NCBI RefSeq assembly: GCF_037975245.1
Contig: NC_092569.1
Span: 19,337,501-19,401,500 of the forward strand
Length of the DNA: 64,000 nucleotides
DNA from: Apostichopus japonicus
Taxonomy: Eukaryota > Echinodermata > Holothuroidea > Aspidochirotida > Stichopodidae
Direction of reading: 5' to 3'
Positions within the stretch are counted from its first letter, which is position 1; every line of letters starts with the position of its first letter. Below, piece after piece: positions 33,601 through 45,164 of this stretch. The translations under genes were made by a program, and so were the position numbers. The notes beneath the pieces are model-generated. The model had not been told where the DNA came from and made no database searches. It worked only from the letters and a program-made list of their open reading frames with translations.

Positions 33601-35465
33601 GTATGAAGTCCACTAGCCAATAACTTACTAGTTTATACAAGCTGTTTTGCCTCTGTTGATGGTAGAATCTGGTTACTTACTTTGGTGATAATTTGCTGAT
33701 CTAAGTAAGGAGCATATATCTATAAGGAAGAATTCTCTGGCCAAATAGCTGGACCTTACGACCTTTGGACCTACGAAAACTGAAACTCAAGACACTTCAG
33801 TTAGTAATATATAAACCCGCCATGTTATACAGTACCTAATTAATTCTATACTTCTTTGCATAAGGCGCACACATAGTGAAAAGATTAGTTATTTATATTC
33901 GACAAGACAGACCGAATACAAGCAGTAATTTTTAATGTTATCAGACATGTAATGTAACGACTAGACGTTTTTACAAATCCATTACTCAAAAGGAAAGTAT
34001 GGAAATAACACAGGATAAGATGATTATGAACCATACGCAAATTTTCACTCATACGAATACACCCACGGGCGTGGGCACAAACAAAAACTTAAATATTGAA
34101 TATATTATCATTTCACTGGGCTGGAAACACGCGTAGCTCGTGTTAGAGGTTACGATAACAGATCTTACCCTCGGGAGTTGTTTTAAGGTGTAGTCTAAAA
34201 GTTCTATAAATTAAAGATACGTTCAAGTTGATCTTTATTGATTTATGTATTAACAACTTCTATCAAACTTTTGTTAACTTAAAGTGATGTAAAACATAAT
34301 ATCACATTTATGTACACCGCCAGCATGCTAGATAAAATTAACAGTGATGAGATTATTATCGTTCGATTACAAACCAGTTCCAAAGAATCAATCACAAATT
34401 GAGCCTTTAAATTCCCGACTAATCCAACCTACATGGATTCATGTTTGCTGGCCTGGGACAGCTACGTCATAAAATATCATTGTATTGGAAGGATTACATG
34501 TAGGCTAAGGGAGCTCACAGCATAAAATAAATATATTCCTAACTATTACATGACAACAGTAAACCAAATACACGGTAGCTGTTCTTGTAAAGGAAAGATG
34601 AATCACTAGTTTAACGCTGACACAGAGCTGATCTGTATGACAATTGTCCTCTTTTTCCAGTTTTTAACAACTTATAGATCAAGATAAAAACAGATTAAAA
34701 GATATTGATAACAAAAAAAAACATATCAAAAATGAGCACACATGAATTAACGTCCTTTAGTTTTCAAAATACCAGATCGGGGAGCGCTTGCGGTACTTAT
34801 ACAAATATTGTGATGAAAATTAGCCTTACATATACCTCGACCATGTAGGTAGGATATTATGGTGATGTAATCATCAAAGAAAATTCGTTACATATAGAAA
34901 ATCATCATAATCTAAACGCTTACACAATGTTAACAATGGTTCAACAGCATAACAAGCCATAAAAAGAAGTTGATAGCCTCTTTACCATCCCCTTTCCCTT
35001 TCTACATATTTCGTTTTTAATAATCATAGATAATACACGAATTTTAGTTTAACACACGTTAATCAAAACCACATGTTATATGAAATATCGTAATTACTGG
35101 GATAACATTTTGCTAAGTATACTGAATCGATACAATGATTAAATTTTGATTTTCTTTTCTGTTTCTTCTTCTTTTGTATTTATTCAACAGGTGATTCGCT
35201 GACCGACCATGATGACCAACCGTTCACTACACGAGACAACGATAACGATGATTATGACTTTAGTGATTACAGCTCTGAAAAGAACAACTTAGCCCGTATT
35301 TATGATGGTGCATGGTGGTACATGAATTATGACTATAATAATGATTATATTTCATCTCTCAACGGTCCCTATGCGAGTTATTCCTTTTATTGGAATACCC
35401 TTCCAGGTTCTTTTAATTACATTAAATTCACAGAGATGAAAGTTCGCGCAATCGATGAAGAATGA
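24799..35465 (+). CDS. FReD gene copy B: own signal peptide, one frameshift in exon 7
   Basis: Exons 24799-24879, 28460-28505, 30357-30523, 30906-31170, 31829-32064, 32344-32664, 33220-33485 and 35191-35465, all with GT..AG introns and copy A phases. The domain order is that of copy A: leader, half FReD1, TIL, TILa/EGF, FReD2. Exon 1 is unrelated to the A and C leader. Exon 7 is 266 nt instead of 265: a run of seven T at 33260-33266 carries one extra base and leads to TGA at 33271-33273. If real, FReD2 is lost and the product ends after the EGF region and the start of FReD2. If it is a homopolymer error, the gene is intact (551 codons plus stop). More diverged from A than C is. Confidence 0.7.
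24880..28459 (+). other. Copy B intron 1
   Basis: Starts with unique sequence; 25.23-25.50 kb matches the block lying upstream of exon 1 in copy A. After a deletion near 25.5 kb it matches copy A intron 1 from about 6.69 kb on. A (AT)n microsatellite lies at 27,601-27,637. No exon seen. Confidence 0.6.
28460..28505 (+). CDS. Copy B exon 2: linker
   Basis: 46 nt, SNQQLFVGATEGNVK plus one base, flanked by CTCAG and GTGAGT. Confidence 0.65.
29597..30168. repeat. 15-bp minisatellite (GTCTTGTCTGCTGCA)n in copy B intron 2
   Basis: About 37 head-to-tail 15-mers with A/G variants (CTGCAG versus CTGCGG) grouped in blocks, and shorter CTG-rich units at the 5' end. The unit is a multiple of three and lacks stops, so long artificial frames (SRQDC repeats on the minus strand, SAAVL on the plus) run across it. 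Copy A has only the unexpanded seed and copy C has lost the site. Confidence 0.95.
30357..30523 (+). CDS. Copy B exon 3: start of FReD1
   Basis: 167 nt; LLYQRPEYPRECHEV, GVYLIKPDG, FEVYCDN, DDGGWT. Intact. Confidence 0.75.
30906..31170 (+). CDS. Copy B exon 4: middle of FReD1
   Basis: 265 nt; IIQRRFDGSINFNRSWEDYQ to ITNRTVG. Intact and close to copy A. Reading through the donor gives only 14 more codons (stop ending at 31214). Confidence 0.75.
31171..31828 (+). other. Copy B intron 4
   Basis: Homologous to copy A intron 4 with deletions. No exon seen. Confidence 0.55.
31829..32064 (+). CDS. Copy B exon 5: TIL domain
   Basis: 236 nt with every TIL cysteine of copy A kept. It begins VFVDNYIEWCP and ends GVLPK at GTACGT. 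Confidence 0.75.
32344..32664 (+). CDS. Copy B exon 6: TILa/EGF-like and start of FReD2
   Basis: 321 nt, open, ending DGGGWT|GTAAGT. All cysteines of copy A are kept. Confidence 0.75.
33220..33485 (+). pseudogene. Copy B exon 7 with +1 frameshift
   Basis: Reads VFQRRVDASQDFYLFLG then TGA. One extra base in T7 (33260-33266) relative to A, C and D. Downstream of the run the original frame is fully open (WDDYKIGFG, FWLGNEKIY, FRISDENDNF), so the shift is recent or a sequence error. Confidence 0.8.
33486..35190 (+). other. Copy B intron 7
   Basis: Homologous to copy A intron 7 but more diverged, with a short unique insert near 34,380-34,450. No exon seen. Confidence 0.55.
35191..35465 (+). CDS. 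Copy B exon 8: C-terminal part of FReD2
   Basis: 275 nt, stop TGA at 35463-35465. Keeps DNDNDD and GAWWY, but the loop after WWY is three codons longer than in A (MNYDYNNDYISSLN), and many pocket residues differ. Both canonical cysteines are absent, as in A. Confidence 0.8.
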
Positions 35466-35800
35466 TAAAGACCCACAACGGACTGTATGAAACTATAGCA
35501 CAAGAACAGTTAACAACATGCAGCTAAAATATATTGATGTATTGGTTCTATGTTTGTGTATCGTCATGACAACGCTTTTATCATAAGTTATGTTACAAAA
35601 CATGCTGACTCCTTTTCTTTTCTTTTTAGTTTAGTGAAAAATTAGACTGATTGACTGAAATGATTGATAATTATTCACTATGGTTTGTAAAATGCTTAAA
35701 AAAATTGCCCCCCCCCCAATGTTCTCAATGTTTCAAATGTTCAGTTCAGTTAATTTTCGAAACACAGAAATGGAAAAGAGAGACAGTTGTAACTTAACGT

Positions 35801-35806
35801 AATAAA
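35801..35806 (+). terminator. Candidate poly(A) signal, copy B
   Basis: AATAAA about 336 nt after the stop, positionally equivalent to those after A and C. Confidence 0.35.
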
Positions 35807-35929
35807 CGAAGAACAAATAAATAAGCAAACGAGACCTTTCAGAGCTTGTGGTTTGCAGACTTTTATTTAATTTATACCATTTTGTCTTCTGCACATCTTT
35901 CTGTTCATTATATTTGTAAAGCCTCCCTC

Positions 35930-36205
35930 AAATCGTTACACGTTTATAGTAGTTATAAAATACGCCTTACCCAAACAAATTAATTAAATAAGCCTTACCT
36001 TATAATTGTAACATGTTTTAAATACCTTAACTCTAACATGTTCATAGTAGTTATAAAATACGCCTTACTCTAACATGTTTTAAAATACAAATAACACTTA
36101 CTTATTTATAGCATTTATAAAATACGCCTTACCCTAACATATTTTTAAATACGCCTTAACCTAACATTTTTTTTAAATACGCCTAACATTAACATGTTTT
36201 CAACG
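35930..36205. repeat. ACGCCTTACCCTAACATG-type minisatellite after copy B
   Basis: Degenerate tandem units of the same kind as after copy A. Confidence 0.7.
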
Positions 36206-36299
36206 AATGTGTTTCAGGATACAATAAATACAACTTGTTTCTTCGATTTTTTACACATGCTTTTACGTATGTAATGTACTTTATTCGGATATCGCTTTT

Positions 36300-38690
36300 C
36301 ATTTAACTGATGAGATGGATATACACCCCTGTTGGTGAGAATCTAGAATAACATCCGTTTAACATAGAAATGAATACAAAACCATAATTCTGTACCGTGT
36401 GCATAAACCCAGTTAAAATCAACGACGTACATATGATTTCAAAGTAGGCGCTGTATGATTCTAATTTCTCCCGACAGGGCATGATATTTCGGGACGGGCA
36501 TCCTTGGCCCCGGTGAGGTGGTCTGATTTTACTCGATTGAATGCAGGGAAAAAATCACCGACTGAGAGTTATACCATCCACCTCGACCAGGGGTCTACTA
36601 GCCAATGAGATTGGGTGGACATGGCGGCACACCCATCACAAAATTCCGACTTGTATTTTGTATCTGTAAGTCCCTTTAACCAAACAAATGATTGTCTAGG
36701 GAAAAGGGGACTAAACGGATATTATCCAACATGTCTAACACCTCCCCTAACAAATCCGAACTGTAGCTACAGACCTGCTCCCGATTGACGCTGAAGGTGG
36801 GAACATGACAATGAGGGATAAGATTTATAACAACCCACCAACACAAATTCGCACCTCTCCTTGCGCCAATGATTTTCATGTGGTACGTTTGGACTCAGTC
36901 ATTATTAAATCTTGGAAATGTCAAACAATTACACGTGAACATGCCGAATGCCAAACTAGTATTTGGCCAACATGCATATTACAAATCACAAACCCAACAT
37001 CGTAGAAAAATATAAAAGTGATATATTGCACGAAATCCTATCAAGAACAAGGGACACTATAAAACCGGAGAGCAATTTCACCCAGTATAACTGTTCCACA
37101 CTCCATAAAATGTATGGACTTCCTTTAGTTTAGTAACCACACTCTATAACTAACATATACAAAACATATGTTTATGCAGACAGATTACACTGACACATGA
37201 AAACCACATCTGTTATAAATGTTATCCCTCATTAAAGAGTAATATTTTCAACTAAGGATTGGTAAACTAAGATATAACGTTAAATTTGAGTACGCACAGT
37301 GTTATCATACTATATAACAGTGAATATCTCCAAATTGAGAATAGTCGAAAGTAATTGCTATAAGTAGATAGAAAGCTATCTTCAAACCAGTGTGCAAATC
37401 GACGAGGCTTGGTGAGAATAATGACAGCTTTAAAAATGGACAAATACCAAAGCATCATGATTAGTCTACATGATAGAAATAATCTAATTCTCGTTTGGGA
37501 GATCTCACAGATTTAGGGTTTCCGTAGCAACAAAGATGGTGCATTGATGCCCTCTAACTATGACATTTGCGTGCATCAGTTATTCATGTGTTTTCTTATT
37601 ACAATATTTATTTGATGAAACAATTGTACAGCCTCAATGATCTTTGACTTTATGACCTTATAACGTCATCAGCTACATCTAGCGAAACATACTTTATGTA
37701 CAAGCAACACAGCCCACTCAATGATTTTACGTCCATTGGCCTAACGGTTAAGTGGCAAGTTTTGTTGGCATTCTTTTGACCTCCATTGATTTTATGACCA
37801 TTGTGTCATTTTACATAAATAAGTAAAAGTTAAACCTTTAAAGTTTGGTATATCAAACATTGGTTTGAAAGTTTGTGCTTGGTTTTACAGAATTCCCAAA
37901 AATGTTGTTATTATTAACAATTTTACCTTTGATGTCATCACTGACGAAGATATTACAAGATATTCCCAGATGACCTTCCACTAAATTTTAAATTCATCGG
38001 CTTCAGTTTAAGGAGAAGCAGACTACGTGGTACACTAACAAATTAAACTCTATTACGCCTCACAATGGCACATCACTTTTCGACCTCTATCCCCAAAATG
38101 GAAAATCTACTTCATTTGTTTGTGTCACACTGAGGTGTCCCTTTTTTAATACCGACCAAGTTTCAGCTACAAGTCTGCTACAATTGTGTTTCGGCACCCT
38201 TCAAAATCCCCTCTGCCGTGGCTCACAATAAAGCCAGTACACCCTCCTAAACTTCCTCTTTCCCCTCCCCTCGTGCTCTTCGTACTCCCTCCACTCGTAC
38301 TCTTCCTGCTCTCCTTTCCCTCTTACCCTTCCCATCCCCCTCTTCTCCCTGTCCCCTCCCTTCCTGTAACCTAAACAAGTCGCTGAAAAATCAGAAACTG
38401 TCCATATAGTCAACCAGGTAAATATTGGCTGACTCTACGACTGGAAGTGAGAACACGTGCTCTAGGCTGCGACAATAACGTATCGCTTGTTGATTGCTGC
38501 ACAGCGCCCCTATTTCATCAGCCAACCCTCGACATACAAATAGTATTGAACCTGTTACGAAACAGCCCGATTCTCTGATGCCATTGGTACAGTTACATAC
38601 GTGACATGTAGCCTCTGTACAGCTGTATAGGTTATGAAGATTTCTTAACCATAGCACCCTTTACAAACATTAAAGATATGACAGAAAATG
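36300..38690. repeat. Tail block of duplication unit B
   Basis: Homologous to 59.64-61.65 and 41.11-43.23 kb. Includes the polypyrimidine tract at 38,240-38,365. A minus-strand frame containing VPTFSVNREQV is shared with the block near 41.3 kb, but it has no splice context and I do not call a gene. Confidence 0.6.
38240..38365. repeat. Polypyrimidine tract, unit B
   Basis: C/T-rich run matching those at 19.69 and 42.66 kb. Confidence 0.8.
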
Positions 38691-41110
38691 GTTTATTCTG
38701 AGGCATAACTATTCTCATATAGGTCTATATAATGTTGGTCTATGATGTAGCCCTAAAAGAAAGATTGTGCTGATAAAAATTAATACATTACAATTTATTT
38801 TCTATCTGATTGAGGTAGAGGCCTCAACCTTGTCCAGACGTAAACCTTTGTTTTTATATTAGGGTGGGGGGGGGGGGCGTAGCTGCCGTGTGATCAAACC
38901 GTTTCATATCAATTTAGGGGTAATGGGATCATCGGACCCATATTTTGTTTTTGTATTTAGTCTTGACAACTTTTGAGGCATATACTATTAATGTGGTCCA
39001 CATCAGTAGCCCAATCAATTTTGCTTATAGATACTTTGTGTGAGACGGTTAGAAAAATACCCAACAAAACCAGTTTTACCGATTGACGATCTAAGGTGGT
39101 CCCCGCCCCCTTTGCGCACGCCACTCTCCTTTATTGCCCCTACATTGGTAGTGAGCCTCTCTGTTCAGTATACATTCGGAGGAAGCTCATGGTTTATACT
39201 TTAAAGAAGACTTTATGATATTTGAGACGCCGCCGTCTGCTCCTCGCATCAGACATGCAAACTAGGCTCGTTTGAAACACCGAAGGGGGATGCTACTTAT
39301 AAAGACTAGTGACGTTCACAAGTAGCTGAGAGAGGGGGGACATGGCTCAGTCAGGGATTTATAAAATCAGTGAGGAAAGAATCCGACCAATCCTCCATGT
39401 GCACCCCCCCTGCATAACGACCTCACACATTCCATTACTTCTCATTACATGGTATCGTTTACTCAATACAAGATATTTTAATTGGAACATATTTACAAAT
39501 AAGTTTTTATGTTTAAAATATTAACTGGCAATTTCTTTACTTTCAAACTTCGACGAAACAGTTCAATCTGACAAACAATTGGCAGAAAACGTGACGCATG
39601 TACAGAAACATCGAAAACCATAATTATTATTATTATTATAATTGTAGTTATTCCTTATAAGATCCAGGATAGGTGAGTACATTTTTCCATTCTAATATTT
39701 CAGACTTTGTGGAATTTATTTTATTATAAAATTGTGATTATTGTATAAATAATTTAATTTAACGGTAATTTTTACCTATTTCAATAAATTAAATGTTAAA
39801 TATCATTTTACAATGTATAAAATAGAACTAACAATTTTCTTCGGTGTGGTAGATTTTAAATCCTGTTAGTTTTTCTGCCTTTAAGTTGCATTTAAACTTT
39901 TTCAAATTTCATTAACTATTCTCAACAGGCTTGCTAAAAAAAACAAACCAGGCAAAAAACAAATGGGTTCCTAAAATGTAAATGTTTTAGTTTTCATCCC
40001 CAGCTCTAGGTAATATATTTTATTTTTTCAATATATTTTTATACATATTTTTTCCATTAATTTCCAGACAAGAAAGCTATAATTAAAAAAAAAGTACTTG
40101 TTATTAAAAGTGATGTGAAAAGTGTAAAGTATTTACTGTTGGCAGTTTTGTAGACAGTTGTCATCCCTCAATATAGGCAATGCACGAGAAATAAAAAACA
40201 CTTCTACTTTTGTTTTATGGATTCCAGAAGTAAAAGTTAGACGTTACAAATACATGACATTTAAGTTTTGCCCACTTTTAATTAACATTTGTAGGGACTA
40301 TTGTTCAGAAAACTTTCCTGATTATTCTTAAAAAAAAATCTGTATAATAAAAGAGACTGTACAATTCCACCCGCGTCGCAGACCGTCATTTAAGACAATA
40401 TACAGACCGTAGCTATATTTATTCTCACAATTAAGTTTGTGTGTTCCTATCTTGATGTTATATCCCAATAAAGGTCCACACTGGTAACATATGATTCAAT
40501 TTGTAGATCTATTTCAATTGATTTCCAAAAATCTAAATACAACTAAAACATTGTATTTAAAACTCGCTCTCGTTGGACAAGCAGTTGTACAATCTATCTC
40601 CAATAAAACAGCAAACTCAGTGCTGTTTGATATTCTCGAAAAATGAATTTCTATTCTTTTAAATTAACCGACTGTTCGTTAGGCTTTTTAAAGCTATATT
40701 ATATATCTTTATCTTCATTGGAGTTCTGTTTAATACAAGTTAAAGTATATTATTTGCGTTGATTGTTGGATTTTGAAGTCAATTTAATGATCTTTTAACT
40801 ATTTATCAACTCTTATTGCGATTGATCATACAAAGACATCTGTCTAGAGCCTGCTGCTATTTAACATTAAGAGTAAATATAATCTCATCTCGTCCATTCT
40901 GAGAACTTTAAGTGCCTGTCATCATACTAAATTTAAGATTTACTTCTAACCAAACTCAGACGAAACTTAATTTAGTGAATCAACTTCAAACGACTTTGAC
41001 TTCAGTATTATCGTAGTTTGGAATTAAAAAAATTGTACTCAAAATGTTGCATTACTTTATAATTAGCGGGCATATATTCCTTCTGAACCAGTTAAAATCT
41101 CAAATTAAAT
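38691..41110 (+). pseudogene. Collapsed FReD unit: upstream block plus orphan intron 1
   Basis: Upstream-block sequence (to about 39,665) joins directly to the exon 1 donor and intron 1. At 39,661-39,680 GATCCAGGATAGGTGAGTAC lacks the ~340 bases that in copy A hold the proximal 5' region and the exon 1 body. Intron 1 continues to about 41.11 kb and then jumps to tail-block sequence. No coding exon remains. Confidence 0.7.
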
Positions 41111-43230
41111 GTTCCTTAACCTATGCTGTATATTATGTCCATGAGATATGGTGGACATGGAGGCCAACCACTACAGAATACCAAACTGTTGTTTATATCT
41201 ATAAGTCCCCTTTACCAACCAAAATATTCTCAAAGGGGAAGGGGACTAAAATCATATTAGCCAACATGTCTGACCCCGCCCCCCATAAATCCGAACACTG
41301 TCTACGGACCTGCTCCCTATTGACGCTGAAGGTAGGCACAAGACAACATAAAACATTACCCCCCCCCCCCTTCTCACACACAAACACCTCCAATTGCGCC
41401 AATGATTTTCATGTGGTCGGCCTACATTTTTATTACAGAGTCATTATGTAATATCTGAAATGCTGAAACAGTTTTACATGCGCATGCCGAATGCCAAATT
41501 AGTAGTTGGCCTACGTTTATATCACGAAATACGAACTCAACATCCTCGGAGGAACTAAATGCGAGATATTGCAAGAAATCGTGTCAAGGAGAGGTGACGA
41601 TAAATATTCATATAGAGATCCATTTCACCCAATATCACTATTCCACACTCCATAAATGTAAGCTTCCTTTTATTTATTAACCACACATATTCGACAGGTG
41701 TGTATGTATCCAGACATATTACAATGATACATGAAAACCAAATCTGTTATAATGTTATCCCTCAATAAAGAGTAATCATTTTAACTAAGATTGGTAAACT
41801 AAGATTTAACGTGAAATTTGAGGACGCCTAACTTTGTCAACCCATATAAACATTGTAACTCTTGAAGTTACGAATATTGACGTATTAATTGTTATAAGTA
41901 GATAGATAGTTTAAACCAGTGTGTAAATCAACAAGGGTTGGTAAGAATAATGATAAAGTTACAGCACTGACTTGATCACTATGCAGCGTTAAAGAAGACA
42001 CCGACTAAACCATCATTATCTATCATATTATTCTCGTTTGGGAGAGGTTTCCCCAGCCACAAGGCTGGCATATTTATGTCATCTAACTATGGCATCTTTG
42101 AGCATCAATTACTAGTGGCTTTTTCCTTGTTTATTACAATATATATTTTCTGTAATGGAAATGGTGTTTTCAAATGCTGAATCTAAAATATTGAACATAT
42201 TATGGTGACCATATGGTAACCTCCATCGAATTGCATCACTATTATGGTGTTTTACGTTAATGAGTACGAGTTAAACGTTTTATGTTTGATCTATCAAAGA
42301 CTTTTACAGAATTCCCACAAATGATATTATTATTATTATTTTGTATTTTAACTTTTGCCCTGACGAAGGTACTACAAAACATGCCCACCCCCAATAAGTT
42401 TTAAATTCATCGGTTTCAGGTTAAGGAGAAGCAGACTACGTGGTACACAGGCACATAAAATCTCGCTCACGCATCACCATGGCACATCACCTTTCGACCT
42501 CTATCCCCAAAATGGTAAATCCACTTCATTTGATTTTGTCACACTAAGAAGTCCCTCCTCTAATGCCCACCCGTTTCAGTTACAAATTCTGCTACAACTT
42601 TTATTAAGGCACCCTTCAAAATCCCATTTTCCGACAAAATGGGACAAAAGATAGTATACCCTCCTGAACTCCCTCTTTCCCCTCCCCTCGTGCCCCTTTC
42701 CTTCTTCCTCCTCTACTTTCCCTCTTCTCCTCCCCATCTTGTAGCCCCCCTCTTCTCCCTGTCCCTTCCCTTCCTGTAACCTTAACAAGTCGCTGCAGAA
42801 ACAGAAACTGTCCATATAGTCAACCAGGTAAATATTGAATGGATGTCACAAAACGTGCTGCAGGCTGCGACAATAACGTATCGCTGAATGATTGCTGCAC
42901 AGCGCCCCTATTTCATCAGCCAACCCCGACATACAAATTGTATTGAACATGTTACGAAACAGCTCTGATGCGATAGTACAGTTACATACGTGTCATTTAG
43001 CCTTTGTACAGCTGCATAGGTTATAGAGCTTTGTTAACCATAGTACCCTTCACAAACAGTAAAGATATGACAGAAACCGTTATCAGTAATTGATAGTAAG
43101 AGTTCAATTGGCATCGAAATGGCCGCTCCAGCCAAACCATGGGAGAAAAATTGTGTCAGAACAACAGAGAGTGTTGTCAACAAGCTGGAAGCAGCATGTA
43201 AGTGCCTCACCTCGAATTCTTAGGTCTACG
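41111..43230. repeat. Tail block of the collapsed unit
   Basis: Close to 59.93-61.62 kb (GATATGGTGGACATGGAGGC, GGGAGAGGTTTCCCCAGCCA). Holds a poly-C run near 41,359-41,370 and a polypyrimidine tract at 42,655-42,775. It reaches further 3' than the unit C copy, to the small exon at 43119. Confidence 0.6.
43119..43197 (+). CDS. Possible 5' coding exon (PEX13-like N-terminus, tentative)
   Basis: ATG in a good context (CGAAATGG) opens 26 codons plus one base, beginning MAAPAKPWEKN, and runs into a strong donor, GTAAGTG. The short Ala/Pro start followed by KPWE is reminiscent of the extreme N-terminus of peroxin-13, but the match is only a few residues and no further exon is seen on this strand before the LTR. 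A frameshifted relative lies at 20128-20204. It may be the first exon of a neighbouring gene caught in the duplication, or chance. Confidence 0.22.
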
Positions 43231-43487
43231 CTAGCCTAACAACAACTTAGGCAGGCACAAAGCCCAATGCCCAGTGCCTAATGGCCAATTTCTTTGCTTA
43301 TATCGTATTCAAAACAAGATCCTTTGCTATCGATATTTGGCAATGGGAATGTACATAACGAAATAAGGAACCAGATAAAAGCTTGTATTCGGGTAAACAA
43401 TTTGAAGATTCAAGACCGTCTCCTTTCATAACTGCTGTAAACAGAATCTTTCTGTTATCATACATTTATGAATTCATATATTGGTAT

Positions 43488-44564
43488 TGTTACGATCAAC
43501 TCGATCAAGGCCAGAATACACCTCCCCTTGGGTTCACAACTCAAATGACTAAATAGCACACTGTAAAATGTAACTTTAAATATAACAATAAGTATTTATT
43601 TAATTGTGTGTTCAAGGTAATTAAAATCAAACAAAGATCATTTATCAATATCTAAGCAGTTTACACTTAAACAGATTTAACAAGTTATACTATAATTTAC
43701 TCACGACCTGGTGTGTGCCGCGACGCGAGCGCAGTGACAAAAAGTCCTGGCGAATATTCCAGCGAAACTTGTAGACGGACGAATGTCCAATATTGAAGAA
43801 ATCCAGCTCCCAACTTGATGACTTCCACTTCCGAGGTCGACTACTAATGAATGTCCAAGTTGTGCTTGCAGCTTGTTTATCCTTGGATTCCTGTCCTTGG
43901 GTAACTCAGAGGCCACAATAATTAGTGCTGACTGGCACAGAACCGAAGACGGCTACACAACGATGGGCGACTTCGAAGCCGGTAAACTTGTAGCAAATCC
44001 ACTAATAAAAAGACAGCTATAACTTTACTGTCAAACTAAGTGAGTATTTACTCACACTGGAATTGTAGGATTCACTTGAGCGAGAAGTTATTAAACTCCT
44101 GGAGCAAAGATGGTTAACAAACTTTGATCTCAAATTATCAGGTGCTTATATAGCATTTTCACAAGTCCAGAAAGATCTTGAAATGTCCATCCATTCTAGA
44201 AGCATCTTACAGTAGCTCCAGCTCAGTTCAACCAACCCAAAAGGTCACTTCACCTTTCCAGGAAATCCTCACCTAGTGTTCTAAAAATAGCACAGGGGAT
44301 GTCCCCTTGGCGGCACTCCAATGTTCTAGCTTGTTCCAATGTGTACTATTGAGATGTTCTACATTGTTCTCAAATGTTCTAACTCTTCTAGAAGCTTCTC
44401 AACTTTTCCAAATATTCTGCACACACCAGATATGCACACACACCAGGCAGTTCTATACTATGATTCTTAGATTAATTTATAATATTCTATGATATTGATT
44501 TATAATACAACTAATTGTTGCAAAAATCATACAAATTATTGAGATTACTTAGGGGCCTGTAACA
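43488..44564. mobile_element. Probable solo LTR
   Basis: 1077 bp starting TGTTACGATC and ending GGCCTGTAACA, so the termini are TG...CA within a TGTTAC/GTAACA inverted pair. It is flanked by a 4-bp direct repeat GTAT (43484-43487 and 44565-44568). A TATA-like CTTATATAGC lies near 44,149-44,158. No internal gag/pol sequence or second LTR is present. Short TSDs and TG..CA ends fit a Ty3/gypsy-type solo LTR. It falls between the collapsed unit and unit C and is absent from the other units. Confidence 0.55.
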
Positions 44565-45164
44565 GTATATCTATACATTTAGTTACAATAAGATTTGTGA
44601 CGGTTTACCACATAACCATTCACTCCAGGCAGCGATGGAAACTGTTACTGTAACATACAGCGTGGCTGTTTCTTCAAAAGTATAACAATTTGACTGTACA
44701 TCTTCAAATCATTAGAATTGTGTACTTTTATATTGATGATATTCAACTGTTCAACATTCGACAATAATTGCATCATTTTATTTTGTAATTCAACGGTCGT
44801 GTGAAACCATCCCTGTATGCGATAGGGCGAACACTGTTGGCCGTACTCGTTGTGCAACAAACCAAAATAGTTTTTCATAGGGTTAAATTTCACATGTCAC
44901 AGTAGTTTTGCCTCCCCCCCGCCCACCGGCAAGATTGTCCTCCATTAATATCTGCCATTTTGGTTTGCTACTGCTCCCCCGTCCGTCCGCTCCCCCGTAC
45001 GCCCGCTCCTCGTCCACATTTGGGATATACCATTCAGCACTACGAAGCAGGTCAATCGTCTTTCCCGGTAAAATTACACCAAATATTACATTTTTGATTC
45101 ATTCATTCCGATTAAAAATCTGAACCTATATGATTAATGATATACAATGATAAATTTAGGCAAT
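44565..45164. other. Unique spacer with a small unrecognised minus-strand frame
   Basis: A minus-strand frame at 44645-44893 (ending QPRCMLQ) has protein-like composition with an ATG five codons in, but no recognisable domain, splice signal or second copy. Otherwise nothing is seen. Confidence 0.2.

Noticed and set aside
36676-36879. Minus-strand frame with VPTFSVNREQV shared with 41199-41402
   Set aside because: Shared only because the tail blocks are duplicated; the ends diverge and poly-C runs break it. No domain recognised.
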